A DNA stretch of 56,668 nt from an uncultured Clostridia bacterium (GCA_947623945.1 CANQHU010000005.1:1-56668); one strand, 5' to 3'. Positions 18,730-28,891 are shown, numbered from the stretch's first letter. The notes: generated by a model from the letters alone, not told the origin. A program made the numbers and translations.

Positions 18730-19923
18730 TTACTTCTCTAATAACCAATCTATTACATTTTTATGAATTATACCATTTTGAGAAAAGTCAAATTTATCCA
18801 TGGTTAAAACATATTTTGGATAGTTATCTTCTATATTCTTAAATGCTCCAAATTCTCTTTCTATAACTTTATCATCTGCCAAAATATATGCTACTTGAAT
18901 ATATATTTTTTCTTTAAATTTCGTTGCTATAAAATCTATTTCTTTTTGTTTTATCTTTCCAATATATACATCATATCCTCTTATTAATAGTTCATTATAT
19001 ACAACATTTTCAATAGCAAAACTTTTATTTATTTCAAAATTATTGTTTTTTATTTGAGCTATTCCCAAATCTGTCATATAATATTTATTCAATGTTTTTA
19101 ACATTGCTTTACCATGAATATCATATCTATATATTTTTTTCATTACTAATGCTTTGCATAGTGCATCTAAATACATATATAAAGTTTCAGTTGATACATA
19201 CTTGCCTTCATTTTTCAAGAATTTTATAACATTTTCAGCTGAAAATTCTCTTCCTGTTATATCCACAATATATTGTAATAATAAATTAAATAAAACTGTA
19301 TCTTTTAAACCTAATCTATCTATTACATCTCTTAAAATAATAGAATCAAATACACTATGCAAATAGTCTTTTATATTATTTTCATCTGTAAATTGAGTTC
19401 TATTAGGAAGTCCTCCCCATTTAACAAAGTCCCAAAAATTTTCATCACTTTTACCATTTTTACCTGTTAATTCTATAAATTCTTTATAGCTTAATGGATA
19501 AATATTAAATAATACATATCTTCCAGATAAAACAGTTGATAATTCATTTGATAATAATTTACTGTTCGAACCAGTAATAAATATACTTATGTTATCTATA
19601 GAAGCTCTTAATGAATTTACTACTTCTTCAAATTTATCCACTTTTTGAACTTCATCTAAAAATACATAATATTTTTTTTCATCTATTATTTTTTCTTTTA
19701 TATACTTATTCAATTCTTTATAATTTTGTAGTTCTTCATATTCTATAAGTTCAAAATTAATATATATAATATGTTGTTTATCTATTCCTTTTTCTTCTAG
19801 CTCTTCAATTATTTGTTTTAATATTACAGTTTTTCCACATCTTCTTATTCCTACTAGAATTTTTATAAGATCACTATCATAAAAACCTCTAATTTTTGCT
19901 AAATACATTTCTCTTTTTAACAT
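18730..19923 (-). CDS. AAA+ ATPase with DUF4143-type C-terminal domain
   Basis: About 397 residues. The N-terminal ATPase domain has Walker A VGIRRCGKTV near residues 24-33 and the FLDEVQKV Walker B. The C-terminal part has the family's nuclease-like region, including GKIKQKEIDFIATK. These ATPases are common in anaerobes; their role is not established. I chose ATG 19923, six bases after GAGG, rather than a TTG 12 nt earlier. The ribosome site lies inside the recoded 3' end of the DUF362 gene, whose stop ends 1 nt before this start, so the two are probably coupled. This is visible only when the CGG shift is applied upstream. Confidence 0.85.
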   Translation of the reverse strand: MLKREMYLAKIRGFYDSDLIKILVGIRRCGKTVILKQIIEELEEKGIDKQHIIYINFELIEYEELQNYKELNKYIKEKIIDEKKYYVFLDEVQKVDKFEEVVNSLRASIDNISIFITGSNSKLLSNELSTVLSGRYVLFNIYPLSYKEFIELTGKNGKSDENFWDFVKWGGLPNRTQFTDENNIKDYLHSVFDSIILRDVIDRLGLKDTVLFNLLLQYIVDITGREFSAENVIKFLKNEGKYVSTETLYMYLDALCKALVMKKIYRYDIHGKAMLKTLNKYYMTDLGIAQIKNNNFEINKSFAIENVVYNELLIRGYDVYIGKIKQKEIDFIATKFKEKIYIQVAYILADDKVIEREFGAFKNIEDNYPKYVLTMDKFDFSQNGIIHKNVIDWLLEK

Positions 19924-19924
19924 T

Positions 19925-20801
19925 TTATACCTCAATCAACTCATACTCTCTAGACCCCATGCCAAGGCTATAGGCAGCCTCAATAGTATGAATTCCATGT
20001 CTTGACTCAATCCTCTCAACCAAATGATCTCTACCGTGGGTCATCAGAGTTATACACCAAATCAATACAAGCCTGGTCAATAGCAACAGGGTCTGTACTT
20101 GCTAAAATGCCAATATCTTTCATACATGGGTCTTCTGCAACATTACAGCAATCGCAATCAACACTCATATTGCACATAACATTAATATAAACAATATTAT
20201 CTCCAAACTTCTTAGTAACACTACTTGCAGCATCTGCCATAGCCTCCAAGAACTTTAATTGGTCTACTTGGAACATTTCTTCATAACTTCCATTTTCTTT
20301 ACCAACACAATGGATATATCTTTTTCCTTTACCAGATGCAACACCAATTGACAACTGTTTTAAAGCTCCTCCATATCCACCCATTGGATGTCCCTTAAAA
20401 TGTGATAATACTAGCATTGAATCGTAATTATCAATATTTTTTCCTACATAGTTTTTCTTAATAACTTTTCCATTTGGAATTTCTAACACTTTCTCTTCGT
20501 TAGCATCCATAATATCAACTGTAAAATATTTTGTCCAGCCATGTTCTTCCATTAATTCTTTATGCTTTTCGGTTGTGTCTCTTGCTCCATCATATGCTGT
20601 ATTACATTCTACAACTGTACCATTTACATATTCTACAATGTCTTTTACCATTTCTGGTCTAATATAGTTTTGATTTCCTCTTTCACCAGAATGTAATTTT
20701 ACTGCTACCTTTCCTTGTAATTTTCTCCCAACTACCTCATACATTTTAACAATGTTTTCTGGGGTTATTTCTTTGCAAAAATAAACTTTTGATTTTTCCA
20801 T
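19925..20801 (-). CDS. DUF362-family protein, recoded at one CGG
   Basis: From ATG 20801 (AAGGAGG upstream) the open frame runs 256 codons to NSDDP, then CGG at 20034-20036 and an immediate TAG. Skipping the C gives D-P-G-R-D-H-L and extends the protein by 36 residues. The extension ends MGSREYELIEV, which is the normal C-terminal block of DUF362 proteins; the full length is 291 residues. A cysteine cluster (CNMSVDCDCC) suggests metal or Fe-S binding. Function is unknown. The hidden extension closes the apparent gap before the ATPase gene. Confidence 0.87.
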
Positions 20802-20821
20802 AAACTTTTCCTCCTTATTTT

Positions 20822-21412
20822 TTAATTTTCTTCATCATACTTTTGTCTTTTTTCTTTTCTTAGCTGTTTTTTCTTATCAATTCTACTCTTATTCAAAGAA
20901 ACCAAAACAACAATCAAAATAAGAGCAATCAAAGTAAAACGATTCTTTAAAATATCTATAATAAGTCCAAACTGATTAATTTTAAACTGATACTTTCCCT
21001 CTATTTTATCATAAGTAGTAAGTTCCTTATCAGAAGTATTATTATTATCGCCCTTAGTTTTATATTTTTTAACTCCATCTTCTTCAATAATATCAACCAC
21101 TCTGTGAGTAACAATAACTCCATCTTCATCAAAAGAGATAATATCTTTTTCCTTTATTTCCTCCTCTGGAACTTCCTTTACAAAAATAGCATCACCTATT
21201 TTTATTGTTGGCTCCATACTACCAGATACAATGACAAAATTTTTATACCCAAAGAAATCTGGAGTTTTATTTGGATTTATAAATGATTTTATTATTAATG
21301 TGAAATTGAATATAATGATTGGAATTAGTATTATATAAGTTATAATACTAATTACTTTTCCAATCAAATGCATTTTTTTATATTCTTTCTGTATTTTATC
21401 TATTTTATACAT
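20822..21412 (-). CDS. sipW: Signal peptidase I, SipW type
   Basis: About 196 residues with two membrane segments (near residues 18-40 and 165-185). The catalytic Ser lies in VSGSMEPTIKIGD. The later TKGDNNNTSD block is typical of the ER/SipW-type signal peptidases of Firmicutes, in which His replaces the Lys base (here in VTHRVV). ATG 21412 has AAGGAG five bases upstream; an in-frame GTG 6 nt earlier is less likely. SipW enzymes often process fibre-like surface proteins, but a link to the pilin-like genes here is only a guess. Confidence 0.87.
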   Translation of the reverse strand: MYKIDKIQKEYKKMHLIGKVISIITYIILIPIIIFNFTLIIKSFINPNKTPDFFGYKNFVIVSGSMEPTIKIGDAIFVKEVPEEEIKEKDIISFDEDGVIVTHRVVDIIEEDGVKKYKTKGDNNNTSDKELTTYDKIEGKYQFKINQFGLIIDILKNRFTLIALILIVVLVSLNKSRIDKKKQLRKEKRQKYDEEN

Positions 21413-21448
21413 TTCCACTCCTTGTCATTTGTTATTAATGATTAGTTA

Positions 21449-24058
21449 TTATTCCGTTCTTAAAGCCTCCACCGGATCTTTTTTGCTTGCCATTTTTGCA
21501 GGTATAAGTCCCGCAATTATTGTTAATAACATACTAATTACTACAAGTATAACTCCAGCAATTGGTGGAACCATTGTTGTAACACTTACTCCAGTTAATG
21601 CACGTATAACGCCATTTATTGGAATTGTTAATAATACTGTAATACCAATTCCTAATAATCCTGCAATTAGTCCAACAATAAATGTTTCTGCATTAAATAC
21701 TCTTGAAATATCTTTTTTAGATGCTCCTATTGCTCTTAAAATACCAATTTCTTTAGTTCTTTCTAATACTGATATATAAGTAATTATTCCTATCATTATA
21801 GAAGATACAATTAAAGATATTGCTACAAATGCAATTAACACATAACTAATAGTATCAATAATTTGGCTAACTGATTTCATCATAAGCCCTACAATGTCTG
21901 TGTAATTTATTACATTTTCTTCTTTTCCTTCATCTTTTTGCTTTTGATTGTAATTTTCTATGCTATCCGCAATTTTGTCTTTGGCTTCAAAATTCTTTGG
22001 ATAAATGCTTATAGATGTTGGTTTATCTAAATCTATTCCACTTAATGTTTTCATGTTTTTTTCGAAACTTGCATTTTTATTTTCTGCATATGCTTCCATC
22101 ATTTGAGCAATTTGCTCATTACTTAATCTGCTCATTGCCATTTTTTGTTCAGCAGATAAAGAATTATAATCAAAGTTTGTATTTTCATCTTCTGTTGGGA
22201 ATTTTAGTCCTGAAAATACGTTTACATCTTGATTTTCTCTTTGTTCTTTTATGATTTCTGTTTCGTTAGATTTGTTTATTACATATTCTTTTAGATCTTT
22301 TGTGTATCCAACTCCACTAGTTACTGATGTTGATGCTATGCTTTCTTCGTTTTGTTTAATTATTCCTACAATTTTTATGCTCTCTGCATTTGCAATTTTT
22401 TGCTTTAAGTATTCTTCGTCTTCGCTTTTATCTAGCCATACTCCATTTTCTTTTTGATAATAATCTGCATTTAGAATTAGTTTAAATGATAAGTTTAGTA
22501 GGTCATCATAAGAATAACTTGTTGCTTCTTCTGTTTCTTCCAATTTTTCTCCTTTTTCTACTGCTTTCCATTTTTCTTCTAATTCTTTTTGGTCTTTTAA
22601 TCCTAATGAATATAGTGTGTAGTCATCAATTCTTCCATCTTCTTTTAAAATTAAAACTACTTCATTATAGTTAGTTGGCCATTTTCCTTTAACTAAGTCA
22701 TATTGCTGTTTTAATAGTTCTTCATTGTCTAGCATTTCAATAAATATGTCTGTATTTGTCATCATAGAGTTTCCAAACATTGATGCTACAGAAGAGTTTT
22801 GCCCTGCTTCTATCATTTCTCCCATTCCAAAAGCATTCATTACTGTACTTGGATTTACTCTAACAATTCCGTCATCTGTATTTTCTTTGTATAAATTGAT
22901 TTTTAAGTCATAACTATATGCTATACTATTACTGTTTTCTTTTATTTCATTGTTTTCTTCGTCTAAGTATTTTTTTAGTTCTGCTAAGTTATTACTTTGT
23001 TTTTTATTAGAAAGTGTGTTTATCATGTCATTCATTATATCTGCTGAATATGCTTTGCCTTCTTCTTGATTAGTGTTTTCTTCTAATTCTCCCATCATGG
23101 ATCTCATCATGCTTGACATGTCTATTGTTGATTCTTCTATCATAATTGGATAAGATGATAAGGTTTCTTCTTCAACTCTATCTATATAGTTTTGCACTCC
23201 TGTAGATATTGCTAAAATAAGTGCTATTCCTATAATCCCAATGCTTCCTGCAAAGGATGTCAATATTGTTCTTCCTTTTTTGGTCATTAGGTTGTTTAAA
23301 CTTAATCTTAATGCAGTAAAGAATTTCATTGAGGTTCTTCCTGATTTTGCTTTGTTTTCTTCTTGTTCTTTATCTTCTTTGCCAAATGGTTTAGAGTCGT
23401 CTATAATTACCCCATCTAATATTTTTACAATTCTTGTAGAATATTTTTCTGCTAAGTCTGGGTTGTGTGTAACCATTATTATTAATTTGTCTTTTGAAAT
23501 TTCTTTTAGTATTTCCATTATTTGTACACTTGTTTTTGTGTCTAATGCACCTGTTGGTTCATCTGCCAAAATGATGTCTGGATTGTTTACTAGCGCTCTT
23601 GCTATTGCAACTCTTTGCATTTGACCACCAGATAGTTGGTTTGGCTTTTTGTTTATTTGCTCTTTTAATCCTACATCTTCTAGTGCTTTTATTGCTCTTT
23701 GTTTTCTTTCTTTTTTTGATACTCCTGAGATGGTTAAAGCAAGTTCTACGTTTGATAGAACTGTTTGATGTGGTATTAAATTATAGTTTTGAAATACAAA
23801 ACCTATTGAATAGTTTCTGTAGGCATCCCAATCTTTGTCTTTAAATTGTTTTGTTGATTTTCCATTTATTATTAAGTCACCTTTAGTATATCTATCTAAT
23901 CCTCCTATTATGTTTAATAATGTGGTTTTTCCACATCCACTTTGACCTAATATTGAAACAAATTCGTTTTTTCTAAATTCGATGTTGATTCCTTTTAATG
24001 CATGAACAATTGAATCTCCTGAAATATAGTCTTTTTTTATGTTTTGTAATTTTAACAC
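21449..24058 (-). CDS. ABC transporter, ATPase fused to FtsX-like permease
   Basis: 869 residues. Residues 1-225 form a MacB/LolD-type ATPase with Walker A GQSGCGKTT, signature LSGGQMQRVAIARAL and Walker B IILADEP. One membrane segment follows near 270, then a large extracellular domain and three C-terminal membrane segments with the FtsX fold (ERTKEIGILRAIGASKKDI). Such fused transporters in Clostridia serve peptide or antibiotic efflux and envelope roles. The start is GTG 24058 after AGGAGGG. It appears as first gene of a colinear run with sipW, the DUF362 gene and the ATPase. Confidence 0.87.
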   Translation of the reverse strand: MLKLQNIKKDYISGDSIVHALKGINIEFRKNEFVSILGQSGCGKTTLLNIIGGLDRYTKGDLIINGKSTKQFKDKDWDAYRNYSIGFVFQNYNLIPHQTVLSNVELALTISGVSKKERKQRAIKALEDVGLKEQINKKPNQLSGGQMQRVAIARALVNNPDIILADEPTGALDTKTSVQIMEILKEISKDKLIIMVTHNPDLAEKYSTRIVKILDGVIIDDSKPFGKEDKEQEENKAKSGRTSMKFFTALRLSLNNLMTKKGRTILTSFAGSIGIIGIALILAISTGVQNYIDRVEEETLSSYPIMIEESTIDMSSMMRSMMGELEENTNQEEGKAYSADIMNDMINTLSNKKQSNNLAELKKYLDEENNEIKENSNSIAYSYDLKINLYKENTDDGIVRVNPSTVMNAFGMGEMIEAGQNSSVASMFGNSMMTNTDIFIEMLDNEELLKQQYDLVKGKWPTNYNEVVLILKEDGRIDDYTLYSLGLKDQKELEEKWKAVEKGEKLEETEEATSYSYDDLLNLSFKLILNADYYQKENGVWLDKSEDEEYLKQKIANAESIKIVGIIKQNEESIASTSVTSGVGYTKDLKEYVINKSNETEIIKEQRENQDVNVFSGLKFPTEDENTNFDYNSLSAEQKMAMSRLSNEQIAQMMEAYAENKNASFEKNMKTLSGIDLDKPTSISIYPKNFEAKDKIADSIENYNQKQKDEGKEENVINYTDIVGLMMKSVSQIIDTISYVLIAFVAISLIVSSIMIGIITYISVLERTKEIGILRAIGASKKDISRVFNAETFIVGLIAGLLGIGITVLLTIPINGVIRALTGVSVTTMVPPIAGVILVVISMLLTIIAGLIPAKMASKKDPVEALRTE

Positions 24059-24113
24059 TTTCTAGTTTCCCTCCTAAAACTTAAAAATAAAGATTTGGCA
24101 ATATGCCAAAACC

Positions 24114-26165
24114 TTATTTTTTAAAGAATTTGTTAAATAATCCTTTGTCTTTATTATTTGGTTTGTTTACTTGTTTATTGGTTGTTTTAGCATGTTTTGC
24201 CGTTTTGGTGTTAGTATTTTTTGATGCTTTTGTTGTTTTAGCTGATGCTTTAGTTGCTACTTTTGCTGGTGTTTTAGCTGTTTTAGTATTTTTTGATGTT
24301 TTGTTCGTTTTTGTTGTTTTTGTTTCTTTGGTTGCTTTTGCAGATTTTGATGTTTTGGTTGCCCTTGCTGTTTTTGCTGATTTTGATGTTTTTGATGTTT
24401 TTGATGTTTTTGAATTTTTTTGAAGTGCTTGTTTTCTACTATTTTTTATGATGTTATCAAGATCTTCGCTATCAATTTCTTCTCCTTCTTCTTCCTCATC
24501 TTCCTCGTCTTCATTATCTTCGTCATCATCTTCTTCATATTCTTCTTCATATTCTTCTTCATCATCGTCTTCTTCGTATTCATCTTCTTCGTCGTCATCT
24601 TCATATTCGTCTTCGTACTCTTCTTCATCGTCGTCATCATCATCGTCTTCATATTCGTCTTCTTCGTCTTCATCTTCATATTCATCATCATCGTCTTCGT
24701 ATTCGTCTTCATCTTCGTACTCTTCTACGTCGTCATCTTCTTCATATTCTTCTTCATCATCATATTCTTCGTATTCGTCATCATCTTCATACTCTTCAGC
24801 ATCATCATCTTCATATTCGTCATCATCATCTTCTTCGTATTCTTCATCATCATATTCTTCTACGTCGTCTTCATCTTCGTATTCTTCATAGTCTTCTTCA
24901 TATTCGTCGTCGTATTCTTCTTCATTGTATGCTTCTTCAGTTTCGTTATTTTCGCTGTCATCTATTTCTATGCCTTCTATTCTGTATTCAGATAAATCTT
25001 TTCCAAAGTTTTTAGATACTTCTTGCTGGAATACAGTATATATGTTTTTTATTCCTTCTATTCTCCAATAGTTTGAATTGATTAGCGTTCCTGATTTAAG
25101 ATTTACGTTGTTTGCTTCTTCTTCAAAATTCTTTTCTTTATCTTCAATACTTTTTAAATAATTTTTATTATATAATTCTTTATATGATTTCTGTGTTCCT
25201 TTGTTTCCTATTTCTTTTAAAAGTAGTTCATATAAATTTTTTATTTGTATCATGTCTAATTCAAAATTGTTGCAAGCATCGTCCATTACTTTTTTATGTG
25301 CTTTTGTACTACTACTTATTGCTGTCATTCTTTCATAGTCTAAAAATCCAAAAATGTATTCTTTTTGTGCTTTTAAAAATGCTAGTTTTACACTTGTTTC
25401 TTTTAATATTTTTTTATATTTTTCTAATTTGATGCTTTCGTTGTCTGGTTCTGCTAAAAGTTTTTTCATTTTTTCATAAATTGCTATATAACATCCTGCT
25501 TCTTTTTCTGCGATATCAATTCTGTTATTTGCTGCTTTTCTTAAAACATCTTGATTAAATGGAACTTTTTCACTTTTTCCATTTTTGGTCATAATTTCTA
25601 GTGCTTCTTGCCTTACTTGCTCTTTTTCTGATGCGATAAAATCTTTTAGGTTTAGCATGTCTTGCACATCTATTTCATTGAATTCTGCATGTATTTCTTC
25701 TCTATATTTTATAATTCTTGCTTCACTTATTCTTCTTTCTTTGTCACATTTGTTTCTGTCTTTTTGTTTTTGTGCAAAGTCTTGCAAGTTTTTTATAAAT
25801 TCTTCTCTTAATTTGGTTATTTGACTATTGTTTTTTTCTAAGTTGTCTTCTATTTTTTTCAATTTAGTGTCTAATACTTTATAGTCTTCTCCTAATTCGC
25901 CAAATAATTGTATTCTGTCATCTTCTAATCTCCTATTTGCTTTATACAATTTTTCTTGTTCTCTTTGTATGTCTTCAATTTTTTTAACGGTGTCATCAAA
26001 TTCTTGTATAACTTTTGCATCTTTATCAGTTGTTATTTGGAAGTTTTCTAGTTCACTTATTAGTTCTGTATAATTTTCACTATTTTTCTTTAGATTATAT
26101 GTTTTGTTTAATCTTAATATTTTTTCAATATATTTTTCTAAGACTATAGCACTTCTTTCATACAT
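24114..26165 (-). CDS. Coiled-coil protein with extreme acidic block and lysine-rich tail
   Basis: About 683 residues from ATG 26165, which follows GGAGG; an upstream in-frame ATG reuses the ribosome site itself. Residues 1-400 are charged and largely helical, consistent with coiled coil. A block of about 170 residues follows, made almost only of Asp, Glu and Tyr (repeats such as DDEYEDD). The final ~75 residues are Lys/Thr/Ala/Ser-rich (KTSKTSKTAK), like histone H1-type or AlgP tails. I see no enzymatic motif. The two oppositely charged tails could bind each other, or the basic one nucleic acid. Function unknown. Serine-rich frames on the other strand are shadows. Confidence 0.8.
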   Translation of the reverse strand: MYERSAIVLEKYIEKILRLNKTYNLKKNSENYTELISELENFQITTDKDAKVIQEFDDTVKKIEDIQREQEKLYKANRRLEDDRIQLFGELGEDYKVLDTKLKKIEDNLEKNNSQITKLREEFIKNLQDFAQKQKDRNKCDKERRISEARIIKYREEIHAEFNEIDVQDMLNLKDFIASEKEQVRQEALEIMTKNGKSEKVPFNQDVLRKAANNRIDIAEKEAGCYIAIYEKMKKLLAEPDNESIKLEKYKKILKETSVKLAFLKAQKEYIFGFLDYERMTAISSSTKAHKKVMDDACNNFELDMIQIKNLYELLLKEIGNKGTQKSYKELYNKNYLKSIEDKEKNFEEEANNVNLKSGTLINSNYWRIEGIKNIYTVFQQEVSKNFGKDLSEYRIEGIEIDDSENNETEEAYNEEEYDDEYEEDYEEYEDEDDVEEYDDEEYEEDDDDEYEDDDAEEYEDDDEYEEYDDEEEYEEDDDVEEYEDEDEYEDDDDEYEDEDEEDEYEDDDDDDDEEEYEDEYEDDDEEDEYEEDDDEEEYEEEYEEDDDEDNEDEEDEEEEGEEIDSEDLDNIIKNSRKQALQKNSKTSKTSKTSKSAKTARATKTSKSAKATKETKTTKTNKTSKNTKTAKTPAKVATKASAKTTKASKNTNTKTAKHAKTTNKQVNKPNNKDKGLFNKFFKK

Positions 26166-26240
26166 TTTTGATACAACCTCCATTAATTTTACGTTTGTTA
26201 TTATTATACATAAAAAATCCAAAAAAGTCCATACAATTTA

Positions 26241-27503
26241 CTATAAATTGTAAATTTCATTTTTGTCATATTCTTCTGGTTTTAATCCAACTCTTGTTTT
26301 CATATAACTTGTTAAACCTAAAACAGTAATAAATAGTATAATTCCTACTAAAATCATGCTGTGAGATGTGTTGGTTAGGTTTAATAAATAAGCTCCTATA
26401 AAACCAATAATTGCTCTAAATATATTTCTACTTATTTCATTGACTGCGTAAATTTGTGTTAATATTTTATCATCTGCAAAGTTTCCTAAATATCTTGTGA
26501 TTAAAACTCCATGAATTCCTTTTGCTATATGCATTAATATAAAGCAAATGACTATTGTAAATAATACGATTTCATAATTTATGTTGAAGACTGCTACTAT
26601 TCCTGCAATCCAAATTGAGCCTGTTAGTATGTATAGAATTGTTGATAAGGATTTATTTCTAAAGTGATTATGAAATTGTAATTGTATTTTTGATCCAATA
26701 GAAGATGCTACTGCGCAAATTGCAGCAACTACTGTAATGAATTGTTCTGATGTTCCTATGTCTATTAATAAACTGGTTCTATATGTTGTAACTAAACAAA
26801 ATACTCCCCATGCGATTCCTGAGTATAAAAATAAACTTCTTAGTCTTTGCGATTTTGTTATAAATTTTACTCCGCTTGCTAAATCTAAAAAGTATTTTTT
26901 GGTGTCTTTTGTTTCATATTTTGGCTCTAAATCGTAAAATTTAAATGATAACATGATAGATAGTAATGTAAAAATTAAACTTCCTATCATTGGTATGTAT
27001 GGATTTATTACGTATAAAAATCCTGCAATTATTGATGTAATTGCGTCTAAAATGTAATAGTTTTTAAATCCTCTTCCTTCTAATTTTGAAAATATTTCTC
27101 CTTCTTTTTTTGTTTCTGGTATAGAATAGTGTATTAGGGTTGTGTCTGATATGTTTTTCATAGAGAAGCATAAAGCACTTATGAAACGTGCAAATATTAG
27201 TCTTCCTAACCCATTGCAAAAGATAATTAAAATTACATATATAAAATTAAAGAAATTTCCTAAAATTGTTGCATCTCTTGTTCCAATTTTGTCTATTATT
27301 ATGCTTACTGGTATTTGTAAAGCAATCATAAATATTGCATAAAATGATTGGCTTAGGACAATATCTGCAACACTTATGTTTTTTGCTTGTGTTAAAAATA
27401 GAACTTCGATTGCGTAATAAAATATTAAATCTAATGATATAGCTCTATAAATCGAATATAATTTCATGTTTTGCTTTCTTTCTTGTATCTCTTGTTCTTC
27501 CAT
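26241..27503 (-). CDS. MFS transporter
   Basis: About 420 residues from ATG 27503, which has AAAGGAG six bases upstream, with around twelve hydrophobic segments. The loop after segment 2 carries IIDKIGTRDA, a variant of the MFS motif A. Substrate cannot be assigned. No regulator lies beside it. It is followed after 75 bp by the acidic/basic protein gene. Confidence 0.82.
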   Translation of the reverse strand: MEEQEIQERKQNMKLYSIYRAISLDLIFYYAIEVLFLTQAKNISVADIVLSQSFYAIFMIALQIPVSIIIDKIGTRDATILGNFFNFIYVILIIFCNGLGRLIFARFISALCFSMKNISDTTLIHYSIPETKKEGEIFSKLEGRGFKNYYILDAITSIIAGFLYVINPYIPMIGSLIFTLLSIMLSFKFYDLEPKYETKDTKKYFLDLASGVKFITKSQRLRSLFLYSGIAWGVFCLVTTYRTSLLIDIGTSEQFITVVAAICAVASSIGSKIQLQFHNHFRNKSLSTILYILTGSIWIAGIVAVFNINYEIVLFTIVICFILMHIAKGIHGVLITRYLGNFADDKILTQIYAVNEISRNIFRAIIGFIGAYLLNLTNTSHSMILVGIILFITVLGLTSYMKTRVGLKPEEYDKNEIYNL

Positions 27504-27580
27504 TTTTTCTCCTTTGTAATTTGGTTTATTTATGATAATGTGATTATACACTTAAATTTATTAATTGTCAAAAAAATAAA

Positions 27581-27937
27581 AATAGAGTAAATCTGTAAGC
27601 CGGGTTCTGTCTTTTAAAATAGCCATTTATCTAGGATATATATTGCTATATATCTCAAGCCACACAAGTTAGAAGGCGCCGAGCAGGCTTAATCTTCTTT
27701 TTAGGTGTTGCTTCAGATGGGGTTTACACTGCCTTGCCAATGTCACCATAGCAAGCGGTGAGCTCTTACCTCACCTTTTCACCCTTACCTAAAATTTAGG
27801 CGGTTATTTTCTGTTGCACTTTCCTTAAGGTTACCCTCACTAGACGTTATCTAGCATCTTTGCTCTATGAAGCCCGGACTTTCCTCTCGTAATTCCTTTC
27901 GGAAGTTTACCAGCGACTATTCAATTTACTCTATTTT
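27581..27937 (-). ncRNA. rnpB: RNase P RNA
   Basis: The minus strand carries the conserved P4-forming elements GAGGAAAGTCCGGGC near the 5' end and ACAGAACCCGGCTTA near the 3' end. The ends pair as P1 (AAATAGAGTAAAT with ATTTACTCTATTT), followed by a T run that should act as terminator. It is the catalytic RNA that matures tRNA 5' ends. The conserved core looks intact, which argues against general base-insertion error in this sequence. Confidence 0.95.
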
Positions 27938-27939
27938 TT

Positions 27940-27945
27940 ATTATA
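27940..27945 (-). promoter_or_regulatory. Extended -10 box for rnpB
   Basis: TGTGATATAAT on the minus strand, a few bases before the mature RNA 5' end and overlapping the stop codon region of the upstream gene. The -35 is weak. Confidence 0.55.
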
Positions 27946-28891
27946 TCACATCTTACTTAATTCTTCTAGTAAATTTTTATATTTTATTAAAAACACTGCT
28001 TTGTCTTGCACATTTACAGCATTTTGTAATTCGTTTATCATGATGTATCCTTTGCTAATTTTGGATTGTTTTGTACTTGGAATATTTGTGTTAGATAGTA
28101 GTTTTGAATAAGTATCTATTGCAAGTTTTACATCATTTGCAATTTCGTCCCATTTTTCGCCATCTAATTTTGCATATCCTTTAAATACATTTGCTTTTGT
28201 TTCTACAATAGATGTGTATAGTTCTTCTTGTGAAGAACTTTTTAAGAATTTTGGTAAATAATCATATATTTTGCTTAATTGTGCTAAAGTTTCTTCTTTG
28301 TTTTCGTCTTGGACTATAACTGTTAGGTTGTCATATTCTTTATTGAAGTTTAAAATATCTTCTTGATTTATTGTGTTTAGTTGGTAAAAGTCCATGGTTA
28401 TTGATGGTAAATCACTATAGATATTTTCTACTTCTGCTTTTATACTATCCCAGTTTACTTGTTCTTTACTTGTTAATATTTCACTTGATTTTAGTTCAAA
28501 CATTTCTTGGTTTTGTTCTTTTTCGCCTTCGGTTTTGCCTGAACTATAAGAACTTCCTCCGCTTCCTTGTTGAGATTGTCCGCCGTGATCCTTGGCTTCC
28601 GTGAGGCTTGTCCGCCGTGATCCTTGACTAGAGTCTTCTTGTTCTTTTGAGTTGTTTCCGTGTTGTTTCACTTGAAATTTCTGTTGCAATTATGTTATAG
28701 TCAGTTGTTTTTATGTTGTTCATAGTGTTAAATAAGTTGGTTAATTTTGTTTCTAAATATTTTATTTGGGCAAGAACTTTTTCTTTTTCTGTTTGTCCAT
28801 TGTCTTTGCTTGCATTAGTATAAATTGTAAGAGATAATATAACTACAATTGCTATTAATATGATATATGCTATTCTTTTGAATTTTTTCAA
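27946..28891 (-). CDS. Membrane-anchored Gly/Ser/Gln-rich protein with four CGG recoding sites
   Basis: ATG 28891 starts a protein with one N-terminal membrane segment (residues 7-26). CGG triplets lie at 28658-28660, 28615-28617, 28599-28601 and 28583-28585. Unshifted, the first frame ends within 11 codons. Skipping each C gives T-G-NNSKEQ, then QGS-GGQAS-G-SQGS-GGQS, a regular Gly-Ser-Gln repeat that continues as unshifted QQGSGGSSYSSG. The last three shifts sum to a full codon, so the plain frame is also open but reads a non-repetitive RRTSLTEAKDH there. The recoded protein has 313 residues; the ~230 after the linker are helical and resemble nothing I recognise. Confidence 0.85.

Noticed and set aside
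24448-24891. Plus-strand serine-only ORF and neighbouring hydrophobic ORFs
   Set aside because: Shadow frames of the Asp/Glu repeat on the minus strand.
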